From Amoebidium appalachense (Eukaryota > Ichthyosporea): a stretch of DNA of 64,000 nucleotides. How positions within the stretch are numbered: position 1 is the stretch's first letter; every line of letters begins with the position of its first letter. Positions 44,001 to 58,856 of the stretch are shown here, in pieces. The stretch is taken from NCBI GenBank assembly GCA_963693365.1, contig CAVNZM010000002.1:17236001-17300000 (forward strand). Reading direction: 5' to 3'. The notes under the pieces are model-generated. The model was not told the origin of the DNA, did no database searches, and was given only the letters and a program-made list of their open reading frames with translations. The translations under genes were made by a program, and so were the position numbers.

Positions 44001-45804
44001 ATGGAAGGGGGAAATGTAAGTGCCTTGTAAAAATTGCATTTCTATCTCTTGACTGTGCTGAACAGGCTCGTGCACGCATACATTCGAGGGCGCCTATTTA
44101 TACCTTTGTTACCCAACATTTCACCCACGTACACAACTCCAAGCACAAACACACACAAACAGACTGCGTAACGTTAGGCCCACTCACTTTAGCACGTGCA
44201 CTCTTACAATTCACAGATGCAGAATAAACAAGTCTACACACAAACCCAACCACACACACACACACACACGTGCTATGGCTATGCAGCAGTGATCGAGTGC
44301 ACACTCCATACCTTCTTTCCAACACACCTGCTTGTAGCCTAGGACAGCATTTCTGTTGACATACCCCCCATATACATACACAAAACATCCTCACATATCT
44401 TTTGCAAGAGGGTGACAAAACATGTTTCTTACTGGGGGTTTCATTGTATTCAGCCCCAGCAGTCGCCCCAGCAGGGTGCGCCACCAAACAGACAGCAGAA
44501 CCCCTATGCCAGATACCCACAGGTGCGTAGTGCATGGTGCACGTGCAGTGAGACACTTATATTTGAAATGTACACCTGACACACGCATCCGTCTGGTGGA
44601 AGACATTCACCTGTGTTCATACAAGAAAAGTACTTGGGTGATCGAAGGTCGTTTGGTACCGTCCGCACATGCATCGTGTACTTGCGCATGTGCGAACACA
44701 CACAGACATGTGCGCGCGCACATGCAAGTACGCACACACGCAAACACATTAAATTGCACATGAGTTTACACGCGCATGCTTGCACGGACACAGACACACA
44801 CTACGACCCCCCCTTATGCTACGAGCCTAGGCAATGCTGCCCTACACGTTCCCCGTTTCCTTTTGACGTGCTTGCAATGACGAGCTTGCAACGCAAGACT
44901 CAAGAAATATTATGACATGCACTATGCACGAGGGCACACATTGTTCCTTGGCACTTTCTTGACACACACGCACATGGACACGTACACTCACACACACACA
45001 CACACACCACACCTACACACTCTTGACACACCCGTGCATGAACGCACACACACACACATGCTTACAAGCTCTTGACACACCCGTGCATGGACGCGTACAC
45101 ACACATAACACGTACACTCACCTGACGCACCTGTGCATGGACACGTACACACACAAACACACACACATCCACTCACACACACACCCAGCTCCCCCCTTCC
45201 CCTCCCCCCTTAGGCCCCCAGGAGGATGGGCTCTGCTCGTAATGCACGCTCTATACTTTTCCTTTTCAATCTGCACTGTTATCCGAATGCATACTTCATA
45301 CTCGTGATGCGTTCTTAACGACTATGTCGGGGTTTCTCGATTCTGACGTAATTTTTTATCCATGTCCGGACTTTCCTAAAATGAACATTTCATAGATGGC
45401 AATTACCAATCAGTGCGCTCAGTTTTATCGGATTCGGCTGCCCGTGAGACACCATGTGCGTGATCCGGTGACTTCATTTTGAAATTCGTGACATCATCAT
45501 TGACATCACGTTTATATAGATTTCGTCATAACTACGTCATAATCGAGAAACCCCGACATAGACCTTAACCCCCCCCCCCCCCCCCCCCCAAACACACACA
45601 CACACATACACACACACACACAGGGTCAGCAGGGGCAGCAGATGGGCCACCCGCAATACGGTGGCATGGCTCCCCACGGCCAGCAGGCGCCCCCCCACTC
45701 GGGCAGGCCAGGCCCCCAGGCAGGTGCCCCTTACGGCACATCCCCAGGCACTGCCTACCCGGCCGGATATGTCCCCGGCACCTCGTTTCAGGTATTGTGT
45801 GTGT

Positions 45805-45835
<31 letters not shown>

Positions 45836-48485
45836 AACATGCTGCTGTGCCCCTCCGTGCCTCTTGTTTCATCCACTTGCTCGCTGATGTGGGTTGCCGG
45901 TGTGACTGCACTTCAACGTGTCTATGTGCATGTACGTGTGCCCACCTGTCGGTGGATAGCTTGTGCTCGTGTGCGTTGGTGGCTGTGCTGCGAATGTGAC
46001 GGGAGTGTGGCCCTTGGCCTTCATGTTGTGTACGTGCATGCATGGTGTACAGCCCAGAGTTGTTCCTTGGGTTGAACTCAGACACTTCATATGGTAACAG
46101 TCAGCTGGGGTGTGCAAGCGGAGGAGTGGGGTTCATAAAACATGAACTGAGGCATGGTTTTGTGTGCAGCCGCAGATGGCCTATGCTGGGCAGCAGGGCT
46201 ACTACTATCCGCCTCAGCAGATGGCCGGCTACGTCTACATGGTGCCTATCCCCCCCCCCCCCCCCCCCCCCCCCCCTCACCCCTCACCCCATTTCCTCCT
46301 TCACCTCCCTATGTATTCTGAATTTGCCGTATTTGTACTCAACTTCCCCCCCCCCCCCCCCCCCCCCCCCCCGGATTCTCGTTTTCCAAGAGCATGCACA
46401 CGATTGAAAACTGTTTGGCAGTCCGTTTCCCTTCCCTGGCTGGGCTATTCTTGGGATGGCTCAATATGTACCTTTCACGAGAAGACACTCGAAGTCAAAG
46501 TCCGACTGGCATTGGTTGAGCTAACTTAAATATCCAGTGGTAAACAATCGTTTTGAATATATAGTTTGATCTGAGACCAAAGGGATTTGATGATTGGTCG
46601 ATTTCAAAGATCAAATTCAATCGTCATCTGGTGAAAAATAGTTCTTTAATCGGAAACACGTGAAAAACACGTCTATTCTAATAAAACATCTTCTGTTTGC
46701 GCGTTGTAACAAACAAATGGTATTGTTCGATAGAGGAAAAATTTAGCTTTTTAATTAATAAAGGCTTGATGGGATTTTGATCGGTGCGAAGGATCGAAAT
46801 TTACGAAAAACCAAAAGTGTCTTCTCGTAGAGGCACATATTAGTGGTTTTTCTGCTTGTTTTTGTGATGCAGACCCCCAAATTTGTGCTATTCTTCCCTC
46901 CCCCTCCCGTCCAAACACACACGCACACGCACACCACACACACTCAACTCACTCATTCAGGCATAGACACAGGCACACACAGACACACCTAAGCGGATGT
47001 ATTTGTGTACCCCTGAGGATGGACTCTGCTTATTATGTACACTCTCTCTGTGTGGCTTACACTCTGTATTGTGCGTGATAAATGTGTAATTCGTATTCTT
47101 AAACACATTCTACCCCCCCCCCCCCCCTCCCTTCATGTTCACAATTGTAACTTATTTATCGCACCGTGTCTGCCTTGTGACTGACCTTGATCTGCAGCCT
47201 CCCCCTGGTGCCTATCCTCAAGCAGCCACAACTGGGCAGGCTGCCCGGCCTCCTCCCAAGCGTGAGGTGTGTGTCTGTATGTTTGGGTGTGTATGTCTGT
47301 ATGTATGTGTGTGTGCGTGGCTGTGTGGTTGTGTTGCCAGTTTGTTGTGCTCCTGGTAGTGCAAATTGGTGCTTTGTGGCTGGACTTTTAGAGGTCATCA
47401 CGCTTTTGATGGGAGAGGCACATTCAGGCTTGTGGTCGGTACTGATTATGCACCATGCATCTCCACCCTCAGTTACTCCTGCCACCCGGCACCTCACCTC
47501 GCTCCTTTCTCATGTCTTCCCCCTAATTCATACTTCCCTCGTTTCTTTACCCTCTCAGCGCAAGGCCATTGCCATCATCGACCCCACCACCAACGAGGAA
47601 GTGAAGATCGAGGGTGTCGACAAAAAGGAGAGGAAGGTGAGTGTGTCGGAGGACGCAGAAAAGAAGGGGGATGAATCAAAGAAGAAGGAAGAAGATGAGA
47701 AGAAGAAGAAGGAGGAGGAGGAAAAGAAAAAGAAAGACGAGGAGGAGAAGAAGAAGAAAGAGGAGGAGGAGAGGAAAAAGAAGGAGGAGGAAGAGGAGAG
47801 GCTGAGAAAGGAAAAGGAGGAGGAGGAGAGGAAGAAGAAGGAAGAGGAGGAAAGGCTTAGAGCAGAGGAGAAGAAGAAGGAAGAAGAGGAGAGACTGAGA
47901 CAGGAGGAAGAGGAGAGAAAGAAGAAGGAAGAGGAGGAGGCCAGGTTGAAACAGGAGGAGGAAGATCGCAAGAAGGAGGAGGAGGAGAGACTGAAAGCGG
48001 AAGAGCAGGAGAAAAAGAAGGAGGAAGAGGAACGGGCCAAGCAGGAGGAGGAAGAGAAGAAGAAGAAGGAAGAGGAGGAGAGGAAGAAGAAGGAGGAGGA
48101 GGAGAAGGCGCGCAAGGAGAAGGAGGCGGAGGAGAACAAGAAGAAGGACGAGGAGTTGCGTAAGCAGCTGGAGGAGTTGGAGGACGGCGAAATAGTCGAC
48201 AGTGCCGATGAGCCTCCCCGCAAGAAGCGCGCCATCAATGTCGTCTACCCGGCTGACTGCTGGTCGCCTACACACACCAGCGGCAAGGTGGGTTACTGGC
48301 ACAATTGCACACACACGTATGCTTGAATGCACATGCATGCACACACACTCACACACGTACACACACACGTACACAGGCCCCCACATACTAATGTGCACAT
48401 ATGCACACACACACACACGTACACATGACTGTTCTATGTGCCATGTCTTTGTTTGAATACTCCTTGTATGAGCATATCCATCAGC

Positions 48486-48518
<33 letters not shown>

Positions 48519-49793
48519 CAAAAAGACAAAAAGACATGGTGTTGTGAGAGACTCATGAGTGCAAGTATTCTCTTCTCTATGTTAACCAAGAAACTGATGT
48601 GGTGCTGACCCCATGTGTCGTCCTGCAGAAATGGTACCCGATCGACCTGCTGCTGCAGTTCAAGGATGTGTGCCTCACTGCCCCGGCCGGTACGTTACTT
48701 GCATGCACACCACACACGTACTGTGGATTGGGGCCTGGCTGTGTGGATTTGTGCTTGCTCTATGGCGATAAGAGGGGAACGGGGTGGGAAGGAGGAGTAG
48801 GGATGCAGAGCAAAATACCAGAGGTGCGATCACTTTATGTCCTGGGATTGTGGATGCGTGCCTTTTTTCACGGCTGTGTGCACGCACTCGCCCTGACCCC
48901 CTCTATTGTCACGTGCAGATGCCGTGCTACCGCAAGACCTTCTGCCCGGTGGGCGGCCGCCATCGACCAGCTCTCGGGGTGGGGCTGGGGGCTCGAGGGG
49001 CGGCAGGCCCAACCCAAGGGCACCCAGTCAGGATGGCCGTGGCGGTGACTATGTACGTGCCCTTGCATGTGGTGTTGGTTGCTACACCCCATTTTTTGCA
49101 TTGCTTTTTAGTGTTTTCGGGCCATGTAACCCTCCCTTCCTCGTCCCCCTCTGGGCGGAGGCACAAGCTGCATGCGCACACATAATTCGCATGAGGGGAA
49201 AGCAAATGTTTTGCATGGTGACTTCTTGTTTTGTGCGGCCTCAAACTCGTCGTCTTTTGCTTCTTGGCGGCCTGTCGGTCCGCCCATATTTCTCTTTGTG
49301 TTTGGGGAAAGCGTTTTCCTTCACTTCTGTGTCCTCAGTAGGATGTATGGGTGGGCAAAATCAGAAAAACGGTGTGGGGGTGGGGGTGTGCATGTGCTTC
49401 GGGTGCATGTGTTCGTCCCCTTGTTTCCGTATGTTGTGATGTGCAAGGTGTGCACTCGCTGGCTCAGGCTGCCGGCCATGCACAGATGTGTAGAAGCCAC
49501 CTCACGTGTGTTGAATGTCTGTGTTCATCTGCGTCGAAGTGCACATGTCTCTGTGTGCGATGTTCATGTGCGCTGGGCTGTGTGGGGGCGCTAACGCACA
49601 TTTGTGCACAGCGGGGTGGCCCACTTATCTCATTCGGGCCCCAGGGCCAGATGGTCTACCAGCAGCCTCCCGGTGGACGTGGTATGTGCTCAGCCCCTCT
49701 CGTCCTCCGCTCCTCTCCTTGCAGCACCTCTGCTTCTCTGCTTCTGTGCACCTCCTCTATTGGCCTTTGTGGTCACAAACACCTCGTAGATGT

Positions 49794-49836
<43 letters not shown>

Positions 49837-50639
49837 TGCACTCTGCATCATGTTGTCAGTTGTTTATGTGTACTTCGTACTTTATAGGGCATTCGACCCC
49901 CCCCCCCCCCCCCCCCCCCCCTTCCCACCAAGGGATGACAGTGTGTGCATGTGTGGATGCACTTAGTGGTATGGGCCACAGTCAAGCACGCACACAGGAC
50001 TGAAGGGTGTGTGTCTGTGCAGGACCTGTGCAGCGTCAGCAGTCTGGGGGCATGCGTGGCGGCGGCAGGCAGGGCGGCAGGGGTGGCCGTGAGGGCAGCA
50101 GGGATGGCCGCAGGCAGCAGCAGCAGGGCTCACAGCCCATCCTGCCGGACGAGGTGCACACACACATACACACACACAAACACAAACACACAAACCACCT
50201 GCAGACGTGCACCGGATGGTGGCAGGCTATGCACACATGCAGATATGGCAGGCACAAGCACACTGACACCATGCCGGCTAGTGGGGTACTGCTGTGTACC
50301 CACATTCAGACAGGAAACAAAGGGTAGAATGGGCCGCGTTATATCGGTTAGGATAATGGGCTAAGTAACATGGCGAATAACCAACACACCTCCCCCTGTA
50401 TGTGTGCCTACACGCTGCCCCTCTTCCTCCATGAACATACATGTTCTGACAGTGTGCATACAGAGCATCGAGCCTATCCCGGTCAGCGGGGAGAATGCCT
50501 GGAAACCCCGTGCAGCCGTGGACGTCAACGCCCTGGATGAGGAGAAGCGCAAGGTCAGTCCCCCTACGTGCATGCTGTCAGCCAGCGCACATGTGGTTGT
50601 CTGGCCCATGGCCACAGCACAAAATCCCTGTGCACGACT

Positions 50640-50689
<50 letters not shown>

Positions 50690-51063
50690 ACACACACACC
50701 ACCCCCACCCCGACCCCCACCCCTGACGATGTGGTCTTGTTGTTGTGCATCCCACGTGCGTGCCTTTTTTTCGTGCAAAATCTGGCCTGTGATCTTTGTT
50801 GCGCATGCTAACAGTGGCTGTGAGCAGGAGGTCGAGGACGAGAACCTGTTCCGCAAGATGAAGTCGCTGCTCAACAAGCTGACGCTGGACAAATTCGAGA
50901 AGCTGTGTGGCCAGATCATGGCCCTGGAGATCAACACCCCCCGCAGGATGGAGGGCTGCATCGTCCTGGTCTTCGACAAGGTGTGTGTGTGTGTAGGGGG
51001 GGGGGGGGGGGGGGGGGGGGGGGGATGATTGGGTGAGTGGGTTGATGTGGGCGTTTTGGGTGT

Positions 51064-51095
<32 letters not shown>

Positions 51096-51152
51096 GTGTG
51101 TGTGTGTTTGGGGTGGGGGGGGGGGGGGGGATGTTTGTTGTAGGGCTTGTGG

Positions 51153-51201
<49 letters not shown>

Positions 51202-52414
51202 TTGGGGGGGGGGAGGGGAATGGTATATCTATATACATGCGGATGGCAGGGCCGGTAGTTGATGGGCAGACATGCATGCTGACTGTTCACTCTAGGCACT
51301 AGATGAGCCCGGGTTTGCCAGCATGTATGCCGACCTGTGCAAGCGGCTCAGCACCCTGGAGGTCAAGGTCCCCGAGACCCCCGGGCAGAGCGATGCCGAG
51401 AAGAAGAAGAAGGAGTACAACTTCAGGCGCTTGCTGCTCAACAAGTGCCAGGTACACCGCATGCCATGGCTCACCATGCTTGCCCACTTACATGCATTCA
51501 TACTAATCACACACACACACACACACTTGCACAGGTTGAGTTCGAGAAGGAGCGGGACATTCCCCCCCGTCAGGAGGGAGTAGCTGCCGAGGACGAGGAC
51601 ATCAAGGTTGTGCGTGCCCGCCTTCGCATGTTCGGCAACATCAAGTTCATTGGTGAGCTGTTCAAGCGCCACATGCTGACGGAGAAGATCATGCACGAGT
51701 GCGTCAAGCAGCTGCTGTCGGCAGACAAGCGCGCAGGCAACGACAAGAAGCTGCCCTCGGAGGAGGCAATCGAGTGCCTGACTAAGGTCGGTGCCTGCAC
51801 ATGTCCAAATGGTTGTAGATGGGTTGGTTTCTTTTTGTTTTTTCAATATCCTTGCCTGCCTCCATGCCTGCAAGCTCCTCTTGCACGGTGGGGGGGCCAT
51901 GCTACGCATATTATGTTGCTGGTGGCTGCTTGCATGCACGGTGTGCTGACGTGTTTCCTGCAGCTGCTGTCGACGGTGGGCAAGATGCTGGACCGGCCCG
52001 AGGCAAAGTCCCACATGGACGCATACTTCCAGCGCCTGGGGGAGCTGGCAAAGCAGAAGGGTAGGCTGCCTGCCTGGTGTGGTAGACATGGGTGTAGTCT
52101 GGGTGTGTGTGTGTAGAGTTGTGGACTGCACGGTCGTAGTGGCCTTGTGTGTACATGCACACAGTGTGATATGTACCTTGGGGGATGGAATAGTGGTCTG
52201 AGGTTATCACAGTATCTTGGCTGGCATTCGGTTGGTAGATTTCTAACCTTGTTCTGCCTCCCTCCGTCTCTCTCTTATTTTCAATGAAACGATTGCATTC
52301 ACAAACGGCCTACACACCCCGTCACAAACCCAAACACAGGCATGCATGCACACAGACACACATTTGCACACTTGCTTGCGTGCACACACATACACACGCA
52401 CGTGCACGCGCCCC

Positions 52415-52446
<32 letters not shown>

Positions 52447-52580
52447 ACACACACACACATCGTCGATGGTGCTTCTGCCCGGTCCCTCCAACACTGCTAA
52501 CGTCCAACAGATGGTAATGCTATTGATTATTGAATTGTGCACTAATATTAGGTGCCCCCGGTGTGGGTGGGTGGGTAGGT

Positions 52581-52618
<38 letters not shown>

Positions 52619-52996
52619 TGGTGGTGGTGGTGGTGGTGGTGGTGGTGGTGGTGTGTGTGTGTGTGTGTGTGTGTGGGGGGGGGGAGGAGGGGGGGGGGGG
52701 GGTTCATTCGATGGGTAACTGGGAATAGGATGTTAATACTGTGAACGTTGTATGGCCTGACGTAGGGCTTGTAGAGCCCGTGATTAACCTGTGTTATTAT
52801 GTGGCAAGGTCAGTTCAAGATGCACACGTACCGGCCACCTCTTTTGGCACACACAGACACACACACAGGGCCATGGGCATGACGCATTCATGGTGCTGTG
52901 TGCTAACACCGTCCACCCTCAGCCTTCCCATCACGTATTCGTTTCCTGATCCAGGAGGTCATCGACCTGCGCCACCAGAAGTAAGAGCCCCAGCAG

Positions 52997-53029
<33 letters not shown>

Positions 53030-53892
53030 CGCCCGTGCAGACGCAATTGATGACTTGGGCCCTCCCTGCGGATGGGCTCTGCTTATGACACATACTGTGC
53101 GCATGGCTGATGTTGCATACTTGAATGTTTGCCTTTGCATGTGTCCTGCACCATGCTTCTCATCGTGTATGCGTACTTCGTACCGTGTTCCGCATTCAAA
53201 CCCCCCCCCCCCCTCCCCCCCCCCCAATGACTTGGGCCCTCCCTGAGGATGGGCTCTGCTTATGACGCATACTGTGCGCATGGCTGATGTTGCATACTTG
53301 ATTGTTTGCCTTTGCATGTGTCCTGCACCATGCTTCTCATCGTGTATGCGTACTTCGTACCGTGTTCCGCATTCAACCCCCCCCCCCTCCCCCCCCCCCC
53401 CCCCCCCCCCCCCCCGTGTTACTACTCTGCGGCGTGGGTCAAATCTCATATTTTCCCCTCTGATTGCGAATTCTGCGGCCTTCGGGACTTAATTCTTTTC
53501 AGCTGGTGTAGTATGTTAGCCAGGGAAGTATCGACTTAGGTAGCGACGGGAGAGCTTCCTAGAAGCCCCGTCTCCTGAGTTACTATTTATATTTTTCTTG
53601 CTTCAAGCTTACTGCTGCAACTTTAACCCCCGGCCTTTCCCACTGCCCTTGCCTGCATAAGCAACCCTGCTCGTCTCTGATCAAGACGGGTGACCTACCC
53701 ATGTTCAAGTGAAACAGTATCTGAGTTGGGTTTCATTAACGAGGTGAATAGGTTGAAACTCGGGTAATGTGGATGACGTGGCCCCCCCCTGAGGATGGGC
53801 TCTGCTTATTATGCATACTCTTTATGTATGGCTTGCATTCTGCATCGTGTTATCCGTTTGTTCTTGTGTACTTCGTACTTTTTGACGCATTC

Positions 53893-53928
<36 letters not shown>

Positions 53929-53939
53929 CTCGGTTCTCC

Positions 53940-54010
<71 letters not shown>

Positions 54011-54247
54011 ATAATGAATAATAAATAAAAACGACCATACACTCACTGACCACCACCACTGCTTTTTGTCTTGCTTCTCCTACTTGGGGTTTTGTTGTGT
54101 GGAAAGGGTTTTTTTTGTTTGGTGAGGGGGGGGGGGGGGGGGGGAATGCTTTGGTTATGTTTTTTGCTTTTCAGCCGTACTGCATGTGCATGTGTTTTTG
54201 GAGGTCAGTGCCTTCGTCTGAATGTTTCTTGTGGAGTATATTCATGT

Positions 54248-54318
<71 letters not shown>

Positions 54319-54452
54319 TTCTCTCTAACAAAGTCTCCATTGATACTGATCTTTGTGACATCAGCTGGATACCGAGACGTGCCGACAACACACCAAAGAC
54401 GATCGAAGAGGTCCATCGCCAGGCTGCCCTCGATGTAGGCATTCCCCCGGCA

Positions 54453-54498
<46 letters not shown>

Positions 54499-56254
54499 CG
54501 CACAGGCACATGTGCGTACACACACACAGGCACAGGCACAGGCACACACAGAAAGACAGGCTAGGATGGTTTTTGGTGGCTTGCCCGAGTTATCTGCATG
54601 GCATCATCCGTTCCATGCAGACTGTATGCAAAGACACGTCAAGGCAAGCAGTGGTGACGGATTTGCTAGAGGGCCGACTTATTTGGCCTCCTGCACGGTA
54701 TTGGGTGTGGCCGTGCACCTGGGGTTCTCTTAGCCGGTGTCTGTTTCCATATTCTCGATAGTCCTTCCTTCTGGTTGTGTGTGCTCGTGTGATAGTCTTT
54801 AGGCAGCCCGTCATGGCCTACATACTGACCTCATTCACAGGCGCAGAAGGCAGCAGCCCAGTCGCAGCAGGCCCAGGCTGCCTACCAGCACGGTGGGGGC
54901 TATGGCCGCACAAACAGCCAGGGGGGAAGGGGCGGCGGCCAGTTTGGTGGCTTCAGGGGAGGGTGTGTATTTGTTGTGTGCACTGCTGTGTGCTGTCCTT
55001 GCCCTTGCGCTTGATAGTGCCCTGGTGGTTTTCTTTACCCCATTGAAACCCCCTTTTCTTGGGCCCACCTTACCTATCCGCTTACTCCAAGGGGCGCGTA
55101 CCATCCTGTAGGCCGTGTGCCCGCCAGAACTTGTGCGTACGGTAGCATGCACAGCACACAGCGCAGTGAGAAATACATTATTAATGAAGGGTTTGTTGTA
55201 CCGTGCCGTTTTTTCTTCTGTTAGGGGACACAACACGTGTTGCTGTGTGAGTGATGCCTTTTGACTCTGGGTGTGCAGGCCACCACAGCAGCAGCAGAAC
55301 CCCGACGGCTGGAACACGGTGGGCAACCGCCAGAACACACGCGCAGACCTGCAGGCCCTGCGAAACGCGGTGGGTGCATGTGCCTATGTCTTTTACTTGT
55401 CTGTGCCTGGGCATGGGCATGGGCATGTGCCTGTGCCTGTGCATCTGCCGGTACCTTGTAGTGCCGCGTGTTTTTTTGGTCCGTCTGTGTGCTGACTGTG
55501 TTCTCTGCAGCGGTCTGTGTCTTCTGATGGCCGGCAGGCTGAGGGTGCCAGTCCATCTCTTGGTCCTGGTGGCCGTCTGGGTGGCCCTGGCATGTGGGCT
55601 GCACACGCTGTGAGTCCTCCCCCCCCCCCCCCCCCCCCCCCAGACTCGCTCCCAGAAGGAACCACAAAAAATCACTACTGCCTTTATTACAAACCCCCCA
55701 CCCATCCCCATCAATCCATTCTAACTCTCACGACAGCGATTCAATCTGTGTGCCTGAGGTTGACTTTGTGTTCACTGTTTGCGGGATGGTACATGTGAAG
55801 AAATATTTTATGTGCACCCTATTCGTGTTTCTAGATGAATTGTGTCACAATGGTCCTCCCCCGTATGGTTTCATGCTAGGCTGTGCTTTTTAATCTGGCC
55901 CACCAACCCACCTTACAAAGCATGGTACGTCCAAGGGCACACTCTTTAACCATGCCCCATGTGCCTGTGTGTGTGCGGTGTCAGTAACCATGTGCCCCCA
56001 TCTGCATGTGTGCCAGCAGCAGGCGGCAGCCAAGCCCAATGCGCTGGGGCAGCGTGGCACGGTTGGTGGTGCAGGGCCCAGCATGGGGGGTGGGGGGTTC
56101 ACCAAGAACAGCTTTGCCATGCTGCACCAGGAGGAGGACGACGACCATGGAGACATGGGCCAGCGCTCAAGGAGCAGGGACAACAGGGAGGGTACGTGCT
56201 GTTGGTGGCCCCTCTATGCATGCACACACGCATTTACACACACACACATACTCT

Positions 56255-56326
<72 letters not shown>

Positions 56327-58103
56327 GCACGCACGCACGCACGCACATACACGCACACATACACAAATGTTCTCGAGTGCGGTGGTTCACTTGGCCACTC
56401 CTGAGGATGGTTTCGGCATATGTTAGGACGTGTTTGTGTGTGTATCGGTTCTTGTGCTGATGCTCGATCCCCCTCCCCCCCCCCCCCCCCCCCCCCCCAA
56501 CAACCACCACCACCGCCACCACCACCACCACCACACACACCCATACACACACACACACACACACACACCTTCACCACCGCCACCGCATATGAAACGGGCT
56601 TTACTTATGTTGCATAGCTCTTGTGTGCAATGCCGGTTTATCAGGTGTGTGTATAGATGTGTCCGCGGCTGAAATCGCGGACTAAAAACTAGCAGGCCTG
56701 GATCGACGAAATGAATCCCTTTTCATCCATAAAGAAACACTGTTTTCTATGCACTACAAGCCTAACAAACTTAGGCTTAAAACGCGAAGAATTAACAGAC
56801 CCTTTTTTTTTGACATCATTCGTTGCTTAGCGCGACAAAAAAACATAATCGTCTATTAAGACTTGGTTTTGTAGCTGTAACGCCGGTGGCGTTAGAAGTT
56901 CAAATTGCCATCCGATGAGATGCCGCCAGGGGGAGCCAACGAATTTGAGCTGGCGCATTTGATTGGTCAATTTAGACTGTCCAATATTTCGAATTTCGGC
57001 TTCTATAAAGGGGGTGTGCATTAACTTTTTACTTAATAAAAGTTTGCGTTATAATTTATTATGTAGCAAAACTTAATGCTAAAATGAGCGCTTGCGTTTT
57101 CTGCGTATTTTCAATTAAGGATGTATGGGGTTTTGACAGCTGTAGCGGCTGAAATATTGAGTAAAATGCTGGCGACATACACCATTATCGATCTGGGTTT
57201 GCTAGCGTTTATTCCGTCGAATCTGGTCCCGGGCCGCCGCGGACACATCCATTAGCATACCACGTACCCATCATTTACCCCCTATCAACCACCCATCAGG
57301 CGAGCAGACGTCCTCCCCTGCACTTGGTGCAGGCTGGCGGCCCACCCTGTCTGGGTTCAAGCCCACTGCACCCAGCAAGGCCACACCCCCCGTCACCCCG
57401 ACCATCCCCAAGAAGTCCGAGTCAGGGGCAGGGCCACGGGCCATGCAGGGAGCAGAAAAGGACAAGGCAGCCGGGCCGCAGCTGAGCAAGGAGGAGTTTG
57501 TGCGCAAGCTCAAGGGCATGGTCGAGCAGTATGCAAGCATCAAGGACATCACCGAGGTGTGTTGTTTGCTCTGAGCCCCTGCATTTTATAACTTCCTCCT
57601 GCCTGCATGCTCAGAGTTGGCCTTAATTTTTGGGTCTCCGATGTCATGCCTGCTGCCCTGGCGTCACATGCCATGAGATTGAGGGGCCATGATGCTTTAG
57701 TTGATGTTTGCAAAGTTTCACATGTGTGTAGTCAATCAGCAATCTGTGAAGCGTCACGACTGAGAGTGCCTTTTAGTCAGAATGAAGTGACAGTGTGTAG
57801 CCACATATGAATGCAGCCAATACGAGCATGAGCGCCCATGTATGTCTTTGCTTGCTTGTGTTTGCTTTGTACTGACCACTGTGGCTGTGTGCATGCAGGC
57901 ACGGCAAGACCTCAAGGACATGGGCACGGTGAGCCTGCACTCCCTGCTCGTGGAGAAGATGGTCGGGGACTACTTGGAGAACAAGAAGGTGCGCCCTGGC
58001 GCTGCAGACCTGCTGGCCATCTTCGTCAGGGATGGCTCCATCAGCAAGCAGGACTTCTATGCCGGGTATGCCTGCCACCCTGCCTTCTAATAGTCCCCCA
58101 CCA

Positions 58104-58165
<62 letters not shown>

Positions 58166-58856
58166 CAACGACAACGACAACAACGATTGTTCAAGTGAAG
58201 CATGATCTGTGTTGTGTTTCGTCGACATGGTGAATGGGTTAAAACTCTGATACTGTGGATGTCTTTAGGCCCACACTGATGAAGGGCTCTAGTTATGATT
58301 CACACTCCCTTATGTGTGCTCTGCAAGTTCTGTCGTGTGTTCTCCTTCATACTCAATAACCATGCTACCCCCCAGTTTTCTCTGCAACCATCGTAACCCT
58401 TCCCCCCTCCAGGCTTGATGCACACGTTGAGTTTCTTGAGGATCTTGAGGTGGATGTGCCCAAGATCTACGACTATTTGGCCGAATATGTCGGCCCCCTG
58501 GTGGCTGACGGCACAATCACCCTGCTGGACCTGACCGAAAATGTACTCACCCCACCTGCCGCCCCGGTTCCCTCGTCCCTCATTCCCTCCCTGCCTCCCT
58601 GCCTCCTTCCTCCCTTGGTCTGTCCGTCGGTTCCTGGGCCTCCCAACACAGTGAACACACACATGCTAGGCTTTTTAGTACCTGCACAAATATGACTGCT
58701 GCCGCCCTTTCAAAAGAGATCGGACAAAAGCAGGGAGAGCACGTATCAGATACTTCCCCCCCCCCCCCCCCCCCCCCCCCCTCGTGCATATTATGCTTAC
58801 TATGTGTTGGTTTGCATTCTGCATCGTGTCGTCTGTTATGTGTACTTCGTACTTTA

